Positions 30,793 through 39,438 of a DNA stretch of 41,752 bases are shown here, piece after piece (positions within the stretch are counted from its first letter, which is position 1; each line of letters starts with the position of its first letter). Position numbers and translations under genes: made by a program. Under the pieces are notes generated by a model. The model was given only the letters and a program-made list of their open reading frames with translations. It was not told the DNA's origin and searched no databases. The DNA comes from JBGPOS01 sp041488155 (GTDB lineage: Bacteria > Chloroflexota > Dehalococcoidia > Tepidiformales > Tepidiformaceae). The stretch lies in NCBI GenBank assembly GCA_041488155.1, contig JBGPOS010000033.1, forward strand, positions 1 through 41,752. The letters run 5' to 3'.

Positions 30793-32409
30793 TTAGCGGC
30801 CAGCTATCGGTGCCCCAGCAGCGTAGAGAGCGGGGTCGATGGTCGGGAACGGGTTGTCGAGCGCCTCGATCTCATCGACCAGGCTGTCGAGCGTCGGGCT
30901 TCGAGTCTCGATTGCTGCTGCCAGGCGATCGAAGCGCGCCAGGTGGCCCTGGAACCGCTCGACGGCGTAGTCATGCGCCTGCCCGGTCGTCATCAGAAAC
31001 TGCCAATCGGACGACTGCAAGAGGAGGAGCTCCCGCGCGAGTTGCCTCGTCGCCCGCGTCGAATCCTTGAGCATCGTGCCCGCCCGGAGCTGTCGGCCAT
31101 GGATTTCAGGCCAGGTCCACTCAGTGGCCGGGTTGAGCCAGGTGCGATGGTCGCCGCCCAGGCCCCACGACCCCTCCGGCAGGGTGATGGTCTCGCCTGG
31201 CCGATGGTTTGCGACATAATCCGCGGCACTGGCGAGCTCCACCTCCCGGTCGGCTGCTAGGCTGCGGATCGTGTCTTCGAGCCAGTCGATCCCTTCCAGC
31301 CACCAGTGCCCGAAAAGTTCCGTGTCGTAGGCCATGAGCACGATTCCGGGCTCGCCAGAGCCCTCTCGATGGGCGGCCATCTCCGACCGTATGACTCCGT
31401 GGAAGTGGGCCGCGTGGTCCCGTGCCACTGCGCGTGCGCCGTCCGGATCGTATTCAGCCTTGTCTCCCAGATCGATCCCTTCCCCGGTCACGCGCCAGTA
31501 GTGCAATCCGCTCGTGCCATCCTTCTTGTGAAACTCACGATAGGCGCCGTCACCCGGGTAACCGTCGCGCGCTGACCAGACCTGGCGTCCGGTTCGCTCG
31601 TTACGAGCCATGACGGCGACCCTCGATGCCCCGGCGCCGTACGCCCGAAACGTCGTCCCTGGCCCCGCCGGGAGTTCGACGGCTCCGGACGCCAGTCCAC
31701 CAACGTCTCCGTAGGGCCCAACCGCATCGCCCGCTGCTTTACCCCTCGCCCGGCCACCCGTAACGAGGTGGGTTTCAACGAAGAAGACCTGGATGCCGGC
31801 CTCTTCGAGGTACCGCTCGAGTCCGGGCTCATAAGCGCACTCCGGTAGCCAGAAGGAGCGCGGCGGGCGGCCGAAGTGGCGCTCGTGCGTCTCCACACCG
31901 GTCTTCACCTGGAACCGGACGGCGGCCTCGTTGTCTAACAGCGGCAGGTAGCCGTGCGTGGCGGCAGAGGTCGCGATTTCGATGTGGCCAGAGGCCTCAA
32001 GTGCGGCCAGGGCCGCCAGGGGCGCGCCCTTGAGCTCGTCTTCGTAGAGCCGCTGGGTCGCTTCATAGCGCCGCCTGTGGAAGATCGCGGTTTGCGCCCG
32101 AAGGCCGCCGCCCGCTCGAAAGCGCTCCTCGTCTTCGCGCGCCCGCCTGATCCTTCCGCCCATGTACTCGCGAAAGTGCTCCTGCATCAATGGATCAGCA
32201 ATCTGTTCGGCAAGGATTGGCGTGACATTGATGGTTACTCCAAGGGGGCCCGCCACCTCCCTCGCCAGCTGCCGCAAAGCCCGAACGAGTGGCAGGTAGC
32301 ACTCCAGCATTGCTTCATGCAGCCACTCTTCACCGTGGGGCCAGCGGCCGGCCAGCCGGCAATAAGGAAGGTGCGTGTGCAGCACGAAGGCTGCGTTACC
32401 TGCTATCAC
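30793..32409 (-). CDS. 1,4-alpha-glucan branching enzyme, GH57 type
   Basis: 538 residues resembling the Thermus/Thermococcus GH57 branching enzyme, which makes alpha-1,6 branches in glycogen. HTHLPY is at residues 11-16, NVTPILAEQ at 61-69, SFWLPECAYEPGLE with nucleophile Glu190, and LMAYDTELFGHWWLEG with acid Asp362. The helical C-terminal domain has TEWTWPEIHG and SSDWQFLMTTGQAHDYA. The start is GTG with GGGAGG four bases upstream. It lies nine bases after glgP. No GH13 GlgB is present here, so this would be the branching enzyme of the cluster. Confidence 0.88.
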   Translation of the reverse strand: MIAGNAAFVLHTHLPYCRLAGRWPHGEEWLHEAMLECYLPLVRALRQLAREVAGPLGVTINVTPILAEQIADPLMQEHFREYMGGRIRRAREDEERFRAGGGLRAQTAIFHRRRYEATQRLYEDELKGAPLAALAALEASGHIEIATSAATHGYLPLLDNEAAVRFQVKTGVETHERHFGRPPRSFWLPECAYEPGLERYLEEAGIQVFFVETHLVTGGRARGKAAGDAVGPYGDVGGLASGAVELPAGPGTTFRAYGAGASRVAVMARNERTGRQVWSARDGYPGDGAYREFHKKDGTSGLHYWRVTGEGIDLGDKAEYDPDGARAVARDHAAHFHGVIRSEMAAHREGSGEPGIVLMAYDTELFGHWWLEGIDWLEDTIRSLAADREVELASAADYVANHRPGETITLPEGSWGLGGDHRTWLNPATEWTWPEIHGRQLRAGTMLKDSTRATRQLARELLLLQSSDWQFLMTTGQAHDYAVERFQGHLARFDRLAAAIETRSPTLDSLVDEIEALDNPFPTIDPALYAAGAPIAGR

Positions 32410-32418
32410 GTGGCCTCC

Positions 32419-34971
32419 CTACGCCCACAGTACAAGTCCCGCGCCGAAGACGTTGTGCAGGTCTGCGTGGCCTGGTAGCACGCGGATCGCGTAGCCCACC
32501 CGTCCGGCTACCAGCGGCGTGAACGTCCCTTCAAACCGGCACACCCCGTTTTCGCCCTTCGCGGTGTGTGCCATCGGGGCCGCCTCCTCGGCCGACACCT
32601 CGCCGTCAGGCCTCGCCGGGCCATGGACGATGTCCACCCGCAGGTCCTCGGCGCTTAGCGCTCCCGGGTGAATCTGCACGGCGACCCGCACCGGGGTCAT
32701 GGCTCCTGCGTGGTCTCGCTGGTCGTCCTCGACGGCGAAGACCTTCACGCTCTCCCAGCCGGCGCGCACCCGAGCCAGCCACGCCGCCAGTGATCGTGCC
32801 GGGGCTCCGCCATCCTCGCGCAGACGTCCCCAGCTTCGGGCTGCTGGCTCGTACGCACGCGCCGCGTACTCGCTCACCATTCGGCTGCTGTTGAACACCG
32901 GAGCAAAGGCCGCGATAGACGACTTCATCCTGGCTATCCATCCGCCGGGCAAGCCTTCAGCATCCCGATCGTAAAAGCAGGGGACGACCTCGTTTTCCAG
33001 CAAGTCATAGAGCGAATCTGCGTCGAAGGCGTCCTGGACCTCAGGGTCGTCGTCGGCTCGATTGCGGCCTATCGCCCACCCGGCGCCGGGACGGTAGGCC
33101 TCGGCCCACCAGCCGTCCAGTACGCTCAGGTGCAATGCCCCGTTGGCCACCGCCTTCATGCCGCTCGTGCCGCTCGCTTCAAGCGGTCGCAACGGGGTGT
33201 TCAGCCAGACGTCGCAGCCTTGGACCAGCAGCCTCGCGAGCCCCAGGTCATACCTCTCCAGTACGACCAACCGCCCCCGGAATTCCGGCCGGCGGCTATG
33301 CTCGACAACTTCCCTGATGAGCTGCTTCCCCGGCTCGTCCCGCGGGTGCGCCTTCCCTGCGAAGAAGAATCGGACTGGGCGCTCGGAGTCGTTCACGATG
33401 CGTGCCAGCCGGTCGAGGTCCCGGAAGAGCAGGGTCGCCCGTTTGTAGCCGGCGAAACGTCGTGCGAACCCCACCGTAAGCATCCTGGCGTCATCAGCCT
33501 CTCCGGGCGTGGCCCGCTCGGCGATAACGCCCCGGCTCATCGCCGTTTCCCGCTGCTGCTCCCTCGCGCGCAGCACCAATAGCTCCCGCTGCTGTTCGTG
33601 GGTGGCCCAGAGCTCGTCCTGCGGGATCTCCTCGACTTTGGACCACGCCTCAGAGCGCGCAGGGTCGTCGCGCCAGCCAGGGCCGACGTACCGGTCGTAG
33701 AGCTCGCCGATGCCGGGCGCTACCCACGTCGGTAGGTGCACACCGTTAGTGACCGAATCGATCGGGATCTGCTCCTGCGGCAGGTTGGGCCAGGCGGCCT
33801 CCCAAAGACGTCGCGAGACGCTGCGATGGACATGTGAAACCGCGTTTCGGTAGCCACTCAGCCGGAGTCCAAGCAGCGCCATCGAAAACGGCTCGTGGTC
33901 GTCGTTCGGATCGATCCGGCCCAGGCCAAGGAAGGTCCGGTCGTCCAGTCCGAGCGCGGCGCAATAGTGCCCGAGGTATTTTCGCACCAGTTCCGGCGGA
34001 AAGAGGTCGATCCCGGCAGCCACCGCGGTGTGCGTCGTAAAGACCGTGCCAGCCGTTACGGGCAGAAGCGCCTCTTCGAAAGAAAGGTGGCTGTCCTCCA
34101 TCAACGTGCGGATGCGGTCCAGCGCGAGCAGCGCAGAGTGGCCTTCGTTCATGTGACAGACCGCGGGTTCGAGGCCCATCGCGTGAAGGGCGCGGATTCC
34201 CCCAATCCCAAGCACCATCTCCTGCTGGATCCGCGTTTCTATGTCGCCGTCGTACAACCGCCGCGATATCCCGCGGTCGGCGGGTGCGTTCTCTTCCAGG
34301 TCTGTGTCGAGCAGGATCAGCGGCACTCGGCCCACATCGAGGCGCCAGGCGGCAATGCCCACGTCGCGACTGTCCAGCGGGACGCTCACTGTCACTGCTC
34401 CACCCGATTCGTCGCGCACCCGCTCCAGCGGCTGACACGCAATGTCTATCTCCTGGTACCCCTCGCTCTGCCATCCATCGGGCGCGAGAGTCTGCTGGAA
34501 GTAGCCCTGGCGGTAGAGCAGCCCCACGCCAACAAGCGGGAGCGCGAGGTCACTGGCCGATTTCAAGAGATCGCCCGCCAGGACACCCAGACCGCCCGAA
34601 TAGACCGGCAGGCTCTCAGTCAGCCCGAACTCGAGGGAGAAGTACCCCACCAAGGACTGCCGCGAGGCTGCAAGGCCGAGCTGCGGCCGCTTCTCCAGGT
34701 AGTCATCGAGACTGCCCGCCACTCGCTGCAGGTGAAGGCGAAAGCCCTGGTCGCCCTCGAGACGGGCCAACTGTTCAGGCGAAAGCAGCTGGAGCAGCCT
34801 GACCGGGTTGTGACCGCTCTCAGCCCAGAGGTTCTGGTCAACACGACGGAATAGGGCCGAGGAATCGGGATCCCACGTCCATCGCAGGTTCGCCGCGATT
34901 CGGCGGAGAGGTTCGAGACCGGGAGGCAGCAGGGGTTCGACGAAGAGGATCCGCGAGGCGCGCAGTCTCAT
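32419..34971 (-). CDS. glgP: Alpha-glucan phosphorylase (DUF3417 N-terminal type)
   Basis: Releases glucose 1-phosphate from glycogen by phosphorolysis. 850 residues. The N-terminal DUF3417-like region (PLRRIAANLRWTWDPDS) marks the bacterial/archaeal type. Central motifs are YFSLEFGLTESLPVYSGGLGVLAGDLLKS, CHMNEGHSALLALD, VTNGVHLPTW, VGFARRFAGYKRA, and EASGTSGMKAVANGALH with the PLP lysine. A C-terminal beta module (RVAVQIHPGALSAEDLRVDIVHG) is typical of the type. ATG at 34971 was chosen because the family N-terminus starts there; the frame remains open to 35067. A TACAAT element lies six bases before the ATG, so a leaderless mRNA is possible. First gene of the glycogen cluster. Confidence 0.93.
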   Translation of the reverse strand: MRLRASRILFVEPLLPPGLEPLRRIAANLRWTWDPDSSALFRRVDQNLWAESGHNPVRLLQLLSPEQLARLEGDQGFRLHLQRVAGSLDDYLEKRPQLGLAASRQSLVGYFSLEFGLTESLPVYSGGLGVLAGDLLKSASDLALPLVGVGLLYRQGYFQQTLAPDGWQSEGYQEIDIACQPLERVRDESGGAVTVSVPLDSRDVGIAAWRLDVGRVPLILLDTDLEENAPADRGISRRLYDGDIETRIQQEMVLGIGGIRALHAMGLEPAVCHMNEGHSALLALDRIRTLMEDSHLSFEEALLPVTAGTVFTTHTAVAAGIDLFPPELVRKYLGHYCAALGLDDRTFLGLGRIDPNDDHEPFSMALLGLRLSGYRNAVSHVHRSVSRRLWEAAWPNLPQEQIPIDSVTNGVHLPTWVAPGIGELYDRYVGPGWRDDPARSEAWSKVEEIPQDELWATHEQQRELLVLRAREQQRETAMSRGVIAERATPGEADDARMLTVGFARRFAGYKRATLLFRDLDRLARIVNDSERPVRFFFAGKAHPRDEPGKQLIREVVEHSRRPEFRGRLVVLERYDLGLARLLVQGCDVWLNTPLRPLEASGTSGMKAVANGALHLSVLDGWWAEAYRPGAGWAIGRNRADDDPEVQDAFDADSLYDLLENEVVPCFYDRDAEGLPGGWIARMKSSIAAFAPVFNSSRMVSEYAARAYEPAARSWGRLREDGGAPARSLAAWLARVRAGWESVKVFAVEDDQRDHAGAMTPVRVAVQIHPGALSAEDLRVDIVHGPARPDGEVSAEEAAPMAHTAKGENGVCRFEGTFTPLVAGRVGYAIRVLPGHADLHNVFGAGLVLWA

Positions 34972-34977
34972 CGACCC

Positions 34978-34983
34978 ATTGTA
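34978..34983 (-). promoter_or_regulatory. -10 element of a leaderless type for glgP
   Basis: TACAAT on the minus strand followed by exactly six bases and the glgP ATG, so transcription would start on the start codon. No Shine-Dalgarno sequence and no clear -35. The divergent gap to 35117 also contains CGTGCC...GGCACG (35050-35075) of unknown meaning. Confidence 0.5.
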
Positions 34984-35116
34984 GATCGGGCCGCCGGTCC
35001 GGGGCCGCCCGCTTATGGAGGGCTGGAATTCTTGTCCCCATCCAGCGCCCGTGCCATCATGAACCATCGGGCACGCGAGCTTTTCTCACGTTCGAAACCC
35101 TCATTCCCGCGGGCAG

Positions 35117-35857
35117 TTGCGGATCCGCGCCGTCCTCTTTGACATCGGTGAGACGCTCTGGCACTCCCGTGAAGCGCCGCCCCCCGAAGAGTTCAGGCGA
35201 ATGGCCGCAGTCCGGGCCGCCGAATTCCTTCGTACCATCGGCTTGGACCATCCCGACCCTGCACTCGTCGCGCGTTCGGCCTGGATAGCGATGGAAGAGG
35301 CGATGGCCGCGGCGCGCACCCGGGATCTCGTCGAGCCAGACTACGGAGCCGTATCGCAGGCCGCGTTGCACACCCTCGGTCTCGATTTGAGCCGAGTCGA
35401 GGCGGGCGCGCTTCTCGAAGCGACGTACATCTCCGGCGTTGAAGGCGGCAAAGCGCTGTTTCCGGGGGCGGCCCGTGTTCTCGCCGAGCTTCGGGTCCGC
35501 GGGTTCCTTCTGGGCACCGTTACCAACCGGGCTTTCGGCGGCGAACGGTTCCGGGCGGACCTGCGCGCCGCCGGTCTTGATGTCGAGTGGGACGCCGAGT
35601 CGGTCTCGGTGGAAGTCGGTTACATCAAGCCCCATCCGGCAATTTTCCAGCACGCCCTTGACCAGCTGAATATCGCCTCCGAGGCCACCCTCATGGTGGG
35701 CGACTCGCTCGCCGACGACGTAGCGGGGGCACAGGCGCTCGGTATGGCGACGGCCTGGCGGCGATCACTTCCCGACGCCGAAGGCATCGTGCCCGACTTC
35801 ATGTTCGACGACCTCACCGAGCTCCTCGCCATCGAGGAGCTCGCCGGGAGGACCTGA
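35117..35857 (+). CDS. HAD-superfamily hydrolase coupled to argH
   Basis: 246 residues, HAD subfamily I with a helical cap. Motif I is VLFDIGETLWHS (DxGET form: the general acid position is Glu in place of Asp), motif II TVTNRA, motif III YIKPHPAIFQHAL with the lysine, motif IV MVGDSLADDVAGAQALGM. The Glu form recalls some phosphoglycolate-type and unusual HAD enzymes. The start is TTG at 35117 with a weak GGG upstream. Its stop overlaps the argH start by one base (TGATG). Substrate unknown. Unrelated in sequence detail to the other HAD protein at 24774. Confidence 0.85.
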   Translation: MRIRAVLFDIGETLWHSREAPPPEEFRRMAAVRAAEFLRTIGLDHPDPALVARSAWIAMEEAMAAARTRDLVEPDYGAVSQAALHTLGLDLSRVEAGALLEATYISGVEGGKALFPGAARVLAELRVRGFLLGTVTNRAFGGERFRADLRAAGLDVEWDAESVSVEVGYIKPHPAIFQHALDQLNIASEATLMVGDSLADDVAGAQALGMATAWRRSLPDAEGIVPDFMFDDLTELLAIEELAGRT

Positions 35858-37236
35858 TGCCGCGTGGGCAGCGCACGTGGGGCGGTCGATTCGAAGGCGA
35901 CATGGACGCCCTCACCCGCGATTACACCGCGGGCTCCGACCGGCAACTCTTCGCACACGATATCGCCGGCTCCGTTGCCCACGCCCGCATGCTCGGCCGC
36001 CAGGGGATCATCCCCGCCGGCGATGCCGATGCTATCGTCACGGGACTGGCCGAAGTCCTGGCCGACTTCCAGGGGGATCGGGTCGTTTGGCGGCCTGAAC
36101 TGGAGGACATCCACACCCACATCGAGACCCTTCTTCGCGAGAAGATTGGCGAAGCCGCGGGTCGCCTGCACACCGCACGCTCTCGAAACGATCAGGTCGC
36201 TCTCCTCAACCGTATGCTCGTTCGCCAGGAGTGCGATGATCTGACGGAAGCCTGCGAGGCCTTTGTCTCGACGCTTTGCGACCTCGCCCAACGTCACGCT
36301 TCCTCTCCCATGCCTGGCTACACGCACGTCCAGCGCGCCCAGCCGGTCACCCTTGGCCACCACCTCCTCGCCTACGGCGAGATGCTCCTCCGCGACCGCG
36401 ACCGCTTCCGAGACTGCCGGCGGCGCGTCAACGTCATGCCTCTCGGCTCCGGCGCGCTCTCGGGTTCGCCCTACCCGCTCGACCGCGAAATGGTCGCCCG
36501 CGAGCTCGGGTTCGAATCCATCTCTCGGAACAGCATCGACGCGACCGCAGACCGCGACTTTGTCGCCGAGTTCCTCGCGGCCTGCGCTATCACGCAGATG
36601 CACCTCTCGCGCCTCGCCGAGGAGATCGTCCTCTGGGCCAGCGCCGAGTTTGGCTTCGTGACCCTCCCCGACGGGTTTGCCACCGGATCGAGCATGATGC
36701 CGCAGAAGAAGAACGCCGACGTGGCCGAGCTGGCCCGGGGCCGCACCGGTCGCGTCTATGGCGAACTCTTCAACGTCCTCACCAACCTCAAGGGCCAGCC
36801 TCTCGCCTACAACCGCGACCTCCAGGAAGACAAGCCTGCGGTGCTGCAGGCCGTGGCCGTGGTCGCGCCTACCCTGCGCATCTTCGCCGCGATGCTGCCC
36901 GCCCTCGGATTCAACCTCGATCGAATGCGGCGGGCGGCTGGCGAAAGCTTCTCGCTCGCCACCGATGTTGCCGACTACCTCGTCAAGAAGGGGATGCCGT
37001 TTCGGGATGCCCATACGGTCGTCGGTGGGCTCGTCCGCGAGTGCGAGAAGCGGCGGTGTGGGCTGAACCAACTCCCTATGGAGGTCTACACCAGGGCCAG
37101 CGGACTGTTTTCCGCCGATGTCCTGTTGATCAACGTTGACTCCGCGCTCGCCGCCCGAGACGTACCGGGCGGGACCGCGCCCGTCCAGGTCCGGATCGCA
37201 CTGCGCCAGCTGCGAAAGGCCCTCCGCAAGGCCTGA
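35857..37236 (+). CDS. argH: Argininosuccinate lyase
   Basis: Last step of arginine synthesis: splits argininosuccinate into arginine and fumarate. 459 residues of the fumarase/aspartase superfamily. WGGRFEGDMDALTRDYTAG near the start, EDIHTHIETLLREKIG, AGRLHTARSRNDQVA, the PMPGYTHVQRAQPVTLGHH region, and GSSMMPQKKNADVAE, the family signature with the catalytic loop serine. ATG is preceded by GGAGG five bases upstream within the end of the HAD gene. Convergent with mdh 18 bases downstream. Fits with the N-acetylglutamate synthase-like gene at 4213, although the two are far apart. Confidence 0.96.
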   Translation: MPRGQRTWGGRFEGDMDALTRDYTAGSDRQLFAHDIAGSVAHARMLGRQGIIPAGDADAIVTGLAEVLADFQGDRVVWRPELEDIHTHIETLLREKIGEAAGRLHTARSRNDQVALLNRMLVRQECDDLTEACEAFVSTLCDLAQRHASSPMPGYTHVQRAQPVTLGHHLLAYGEMLLRDRDRFRDCRRRVNVMPLGSGALSGSPYPLDREMVARELGFESISRNSIDATADRDFVAEFLAACAITQMHLSRLAEEIVLWASAEFGFVTLPDGFATGSSMMPQKKNADVAELARGRTGRVYGELFNVLTNLKGQPLAYNRDLQEDKPAVLQAVAVVAPTLRIFAAMLPALGFNLDRMRRAAGESFSLATDVADYLVKKGMPFRDAHTVVGGLVRECEKRRCGLNQLPMEVYTRASGLFSADVLLINVDSALAARDVPGGTAPVQVRIALRQLRKALRKA

Positions 37237-37238
37237 GG

Positions 37239-37252
37239 CGCCCTGCAGGGCG
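37239..37252. repeat. Perfect palindrome between convergent argH and mdh
   Basis: CGCCCTGCAGGGCG, a 14-base dyad in the 18-base gap between two converging stops. It might act as a weak terminator in both directions, though there is no T tract on either side. Confidence 0.3.
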
Positions 37253-37254
37253 AT

Positions 37255-38196
37255 CTAGTCGGTGATGAGCTTGACGAGTTCCTTCGTGGCCTCGGCGGCT
37301 GCAACCACTCGCTCTCTCTCCTCGGCGGTCAGCGGCAGCTCGAAGGTCCGCTGCACTCCCCCTTCGCCCAGCTGACAGACGGTCCCCGAAAAGACGCCGC
37401 GGATCCCGTATTCCCCCTGGTGGAAGACCGAGCACGGCATCAGCCGGCGTTGGTCGAGGAGGACCGATTCCACCATCGCGATGGTTGCCGCCGAAGGGGC
37501 GTAGTACGCACTCCCGGTCTTGTAGAGTTCGCCGATCTCCGCCCCGCCACGCATCGTCCTGGCAACGAGCTCCTGGACCTTAGCTGCGGGCAGCAGGTCG
37601 GTCAGCGGCACCCCGCCGACCCGAGTCTGCGAAACGACGGGCACCATCGTTGTGTCCGTGTGACCGCCAATTACGTAACCATGAACATCCCGCGGCGAGA
37701 CCCTCAAAGCGTCCGCGACGAAGTATCGATAGCGCGCGCTGTCAAGCATCCCACCCTGGCCGATGATCCGTTCGCGCGGGAAGGCGCTCGCCTTCATGGC
37801 CACCTGGCACATCGCGTCCATAGGGTTCGAGAAGATGATGATCACCGCGTTCGGGGAAGCCTTCGCCGCGTCTTTGACCTTTGCCCGCACGATTTCGGCG
37901 TTCCCATTGAGTAGCTCTTCGCGGCTCATGCCGGGCTTCCGCGGTGCGCCGGCGGTGACCACCACCACGTCCGAGCCCGCCGTGTCGGCCCACCCGTCGG
38001 TGGCGCTGATGCGGCTGCTGAACCCCTCCCAGGCCGATGCCTGCGATTCGTCGAGCGCCTTGCCGAAGTGCATCGTGCCGGCAAACTGAGGGTCGTCCTG
38101 CAAGACGACATCGCAGATGTCACGCTCGATCAACCGCTGGGCCATCGCCCCGCCGGTCATGCCGGCGCCGACAATCGTCACCTTCTTGCGAGCCAT
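37255..38196 (-). CDS. mdh: Malate dehydrogenase (LDH-like type)
   Basis: Oxidises malate to oxaloacetate with NAD(P)+. 313 residues, lactate/malate dehydrogenase superfamily. NAD loop VTIVGAGMTGG (7-16), substrate region TAGAPRKPGMSREELL with Arg86 and Arg92, SNPMDAM, GMLDSARYRYFVA with Arg155, and catalytic VIGGHTDTTMVP with His179. Arg86 in the substrate loop favours malate over lactate. The loop HTDTTMVP has one residue more than the common HGDTMVP. The ATG at 38196 is preceded by GAGGAG about four bases upstream; the open frame to 38244 has no support. Confidence 0.94.
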   Translation of the reverse strand: MARKKVTIVGAGMTGGAMAQRLIERDICDVVLQDDPQFAGTMHFGKALDESQASAWEGFSSRISATDGWADTAGSDVVVVTAGAPRKPGMSREELLNGNAEIVRAKVKDAAKASPNAVIIIFSNPMDAMCQVAMKASAFPRERIIGQGGMLDSARYRYFVADALRVSPRDVHGYVIGGHTDTTMVPVVSQTRVGGVPLTDLLPAAKVQELVARTMRGGAEIGELYKTGSAYYAPSAATIAMVESVLLDQRRLMPCSVFHQGEYGIRGVFSGTVCQLGEGGVQRTFELPLTAEERERVVAAAEATKELVKLITD

Positions 38197-38344
38197 TCGT
38201 CTCCTCGTACGCAGCGGTGAAGTAGTATGGCCGAAGCCTAACACGCCCGCCTTGCCCCGATCGCTTAGCGCTTCGATGCGCTCATGGAACGCGTCGATGG
38301 GCGGAAAGTTACGGCCGGAGCGGCGGAAGGTTCAGTTCGAGGGC

Positions 38345-39316
38345 ATGCGAAGGTCACTCACCGCCTTGAACGGGGCGCTGGCCGCATTAGCCGTTCTCCT
38401 CGCCGCCTGCAGCGGAGACGACGACGCCCCTCCGTCAACGCCGGCGGCCGGGGCACCACCGGCCGCGGCCGCCTCGCAGCTCGCCGCCACGCCGAGGAGC
38501 GAGGCGACGGCCTCAGCCACCGCTCCCTCTCGCCTTACAGCGCGAGAGTTCGACCTCCCCCGCGCGGTTGCCGTCCCCCACAGTATCGCCATCGACGCCA
38601 GCGGCAGGATCTGGTTCACGGAGCTGAACGCGAACCGCTTCGGCATGTTCGACCCCGAAGCCCGGCGCTTCCGCGAGTTCGTCGTCCCAACCGCCAACGC
38701 CCACCCCCACGGGATCGGCGTCGATCGTGATGGCCTGGTCTGGATCACCGAGATCGAAGGAGGCAAGATAGCCCGTTTCGATCCGCAGACAGAACAGTTC
38801 ACCGAATTCCCGATCGACACGCCGAACTCCGGGCCCCACACCATCGCCTTCGACAGTCGCGGCAACGTCTGGTTTACAGAGTCCGGCGGCGACAAGGTCG
38901 GCGTCCTCGACCGCGTTTCCGGGAAGATCACCGAGTATCAGGTGCCGACCCGACGCTCGACGCCGTACGGACTCACCATCGACAAGGAGGGCGTCGTCTG
39001 GTTCGCCGAGCTCACCGGGCACAAGATCGGCCGGGTGGATCCGAAGACGGGCGAAGTGAAGGAGTTCTCCCCGCCGACGCCCGGCCAGGGCGCGCGCCGC
39101 ATCGCTGTCGACCCCGCCGGTGTGCTCTGGTTCACCGAATTCAACGCCAGCAAGATCGGCCGCTACGACCCTGTCGCAAACGCCTTCAAGGAGTACACCA
39201 TCCCCACGGCAGGCTCTCAGCCGTACGCCATTTGGTCCGATGCCTCCGGCGTCTGGTTCAGTGAATTCGATGGGAACAAGGTCGCCCGCCTCGACCCCAC
39301 CACCGGTGCCTTCTAG
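38345..39316 (+). CDS. Vgb-like beta-propeller lipoprotein, interrupted by TAG
   Basis: Resembles streptogramin B lyase/NHL-type beta-propellers (virginiamycin B lyase family). The signal peptide ends at a lipobox (LLAAC, Cys22). Six blades of about 42 residues follow, each with a similar unit, for example HSIAIDASGRIWFTELNANR and FTEFNASKIGRYDP; the strand WF(T/S)E recurs. The reading frame meets TAG at 39314 right after TGAF, where the other blades have (R/T/K)E(Y/F). The frame then continues without interruption for another 37 codons that encode the seventh blade. As it stands the product lacks that blade. A lyase function is not supported: most of the broad family are binding proteins. 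ATG at 38345 fits the signal peptide; GAGG lies upstream at close spacing. Confidence 0.75.
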   Translation: MRRSLTALNGALAALAVLLAACSGDDDAPPSTPAAGAPPAAAASQLAATPRSEATASATAPSRLTAREFDLPRAVAVPHSIAIDASGRIWFTELNANRFGMFDPEARRFREFVVPTANAHPHGIGVDRDGLVWITEIEGGKIARFDPQTEQFTEFPIDTPNSGPHTIAFDSRGNVWFTESGGDKVGVLDRVSGKITEYQVPTRRSTPYGLTIDKEGVVWFAELTGHKIGRVDPKTGEVKEFSPPTPGQGARRIAVDPAGVLWFTEFNASKIGRYDPVANAFKEYTIPTAGSQPYAIWSDASGVWFSEFDGNKVARLDPTTGAF

Positions 39317-39430
39317 GAGTACGCCATCCCCTCGGCCAGGGCCGGTTGCCGCACGATGCTCATCGACGCCGGCGCCAACGTCTGGTGCCCCGAATCGGGC
39401 ACTTCAAAGCTCCTCCGCCTGGGGCAGTAA
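39317..39430 (+). pseudogene. Detached seventh propeller blade, in frame after the TAG
   Basis: Continuing after the stop at 39314, the frame reads EYAIPSARAGCRTMLIDAG, ANVWCPESGTSKLLRLGQ and TAA at 39428-39430. This matches one propeller blade and completes the usual seven. The TAA lies eight bases before the SDR ATG, as expected for the original end of the gene. A single change (for example CAG or AAG to TAG) explains it. Either a recent nonsense mutation, a sequencing error or read-through; only the first would make the gene a pseudogene. Confidence 0.75.
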
Positions 39431-39438
39431 GACCGCTA

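Noticed and set aside
35050..35075. Inverted repeat CGTGCC/GGCACG before the HAD gene, followed by TTTT
   Set aside because: Six pairs and a 14-base loop, with the T run five bases away from the stem; too weak to call a terminator or operator.
36508..36519. GGGTTCGAATCC, like a tRNA T-arm
   Set aside because: It falls in conserved argH codons (LGFES), and no acceptor or anticodon arm can be formed around it.
35620..37071. 483-codon minus-strand frame opposite argH
   Set aside because: Antisense shadow of a clear argininosuccinate lyase with no recognisable protein motif.
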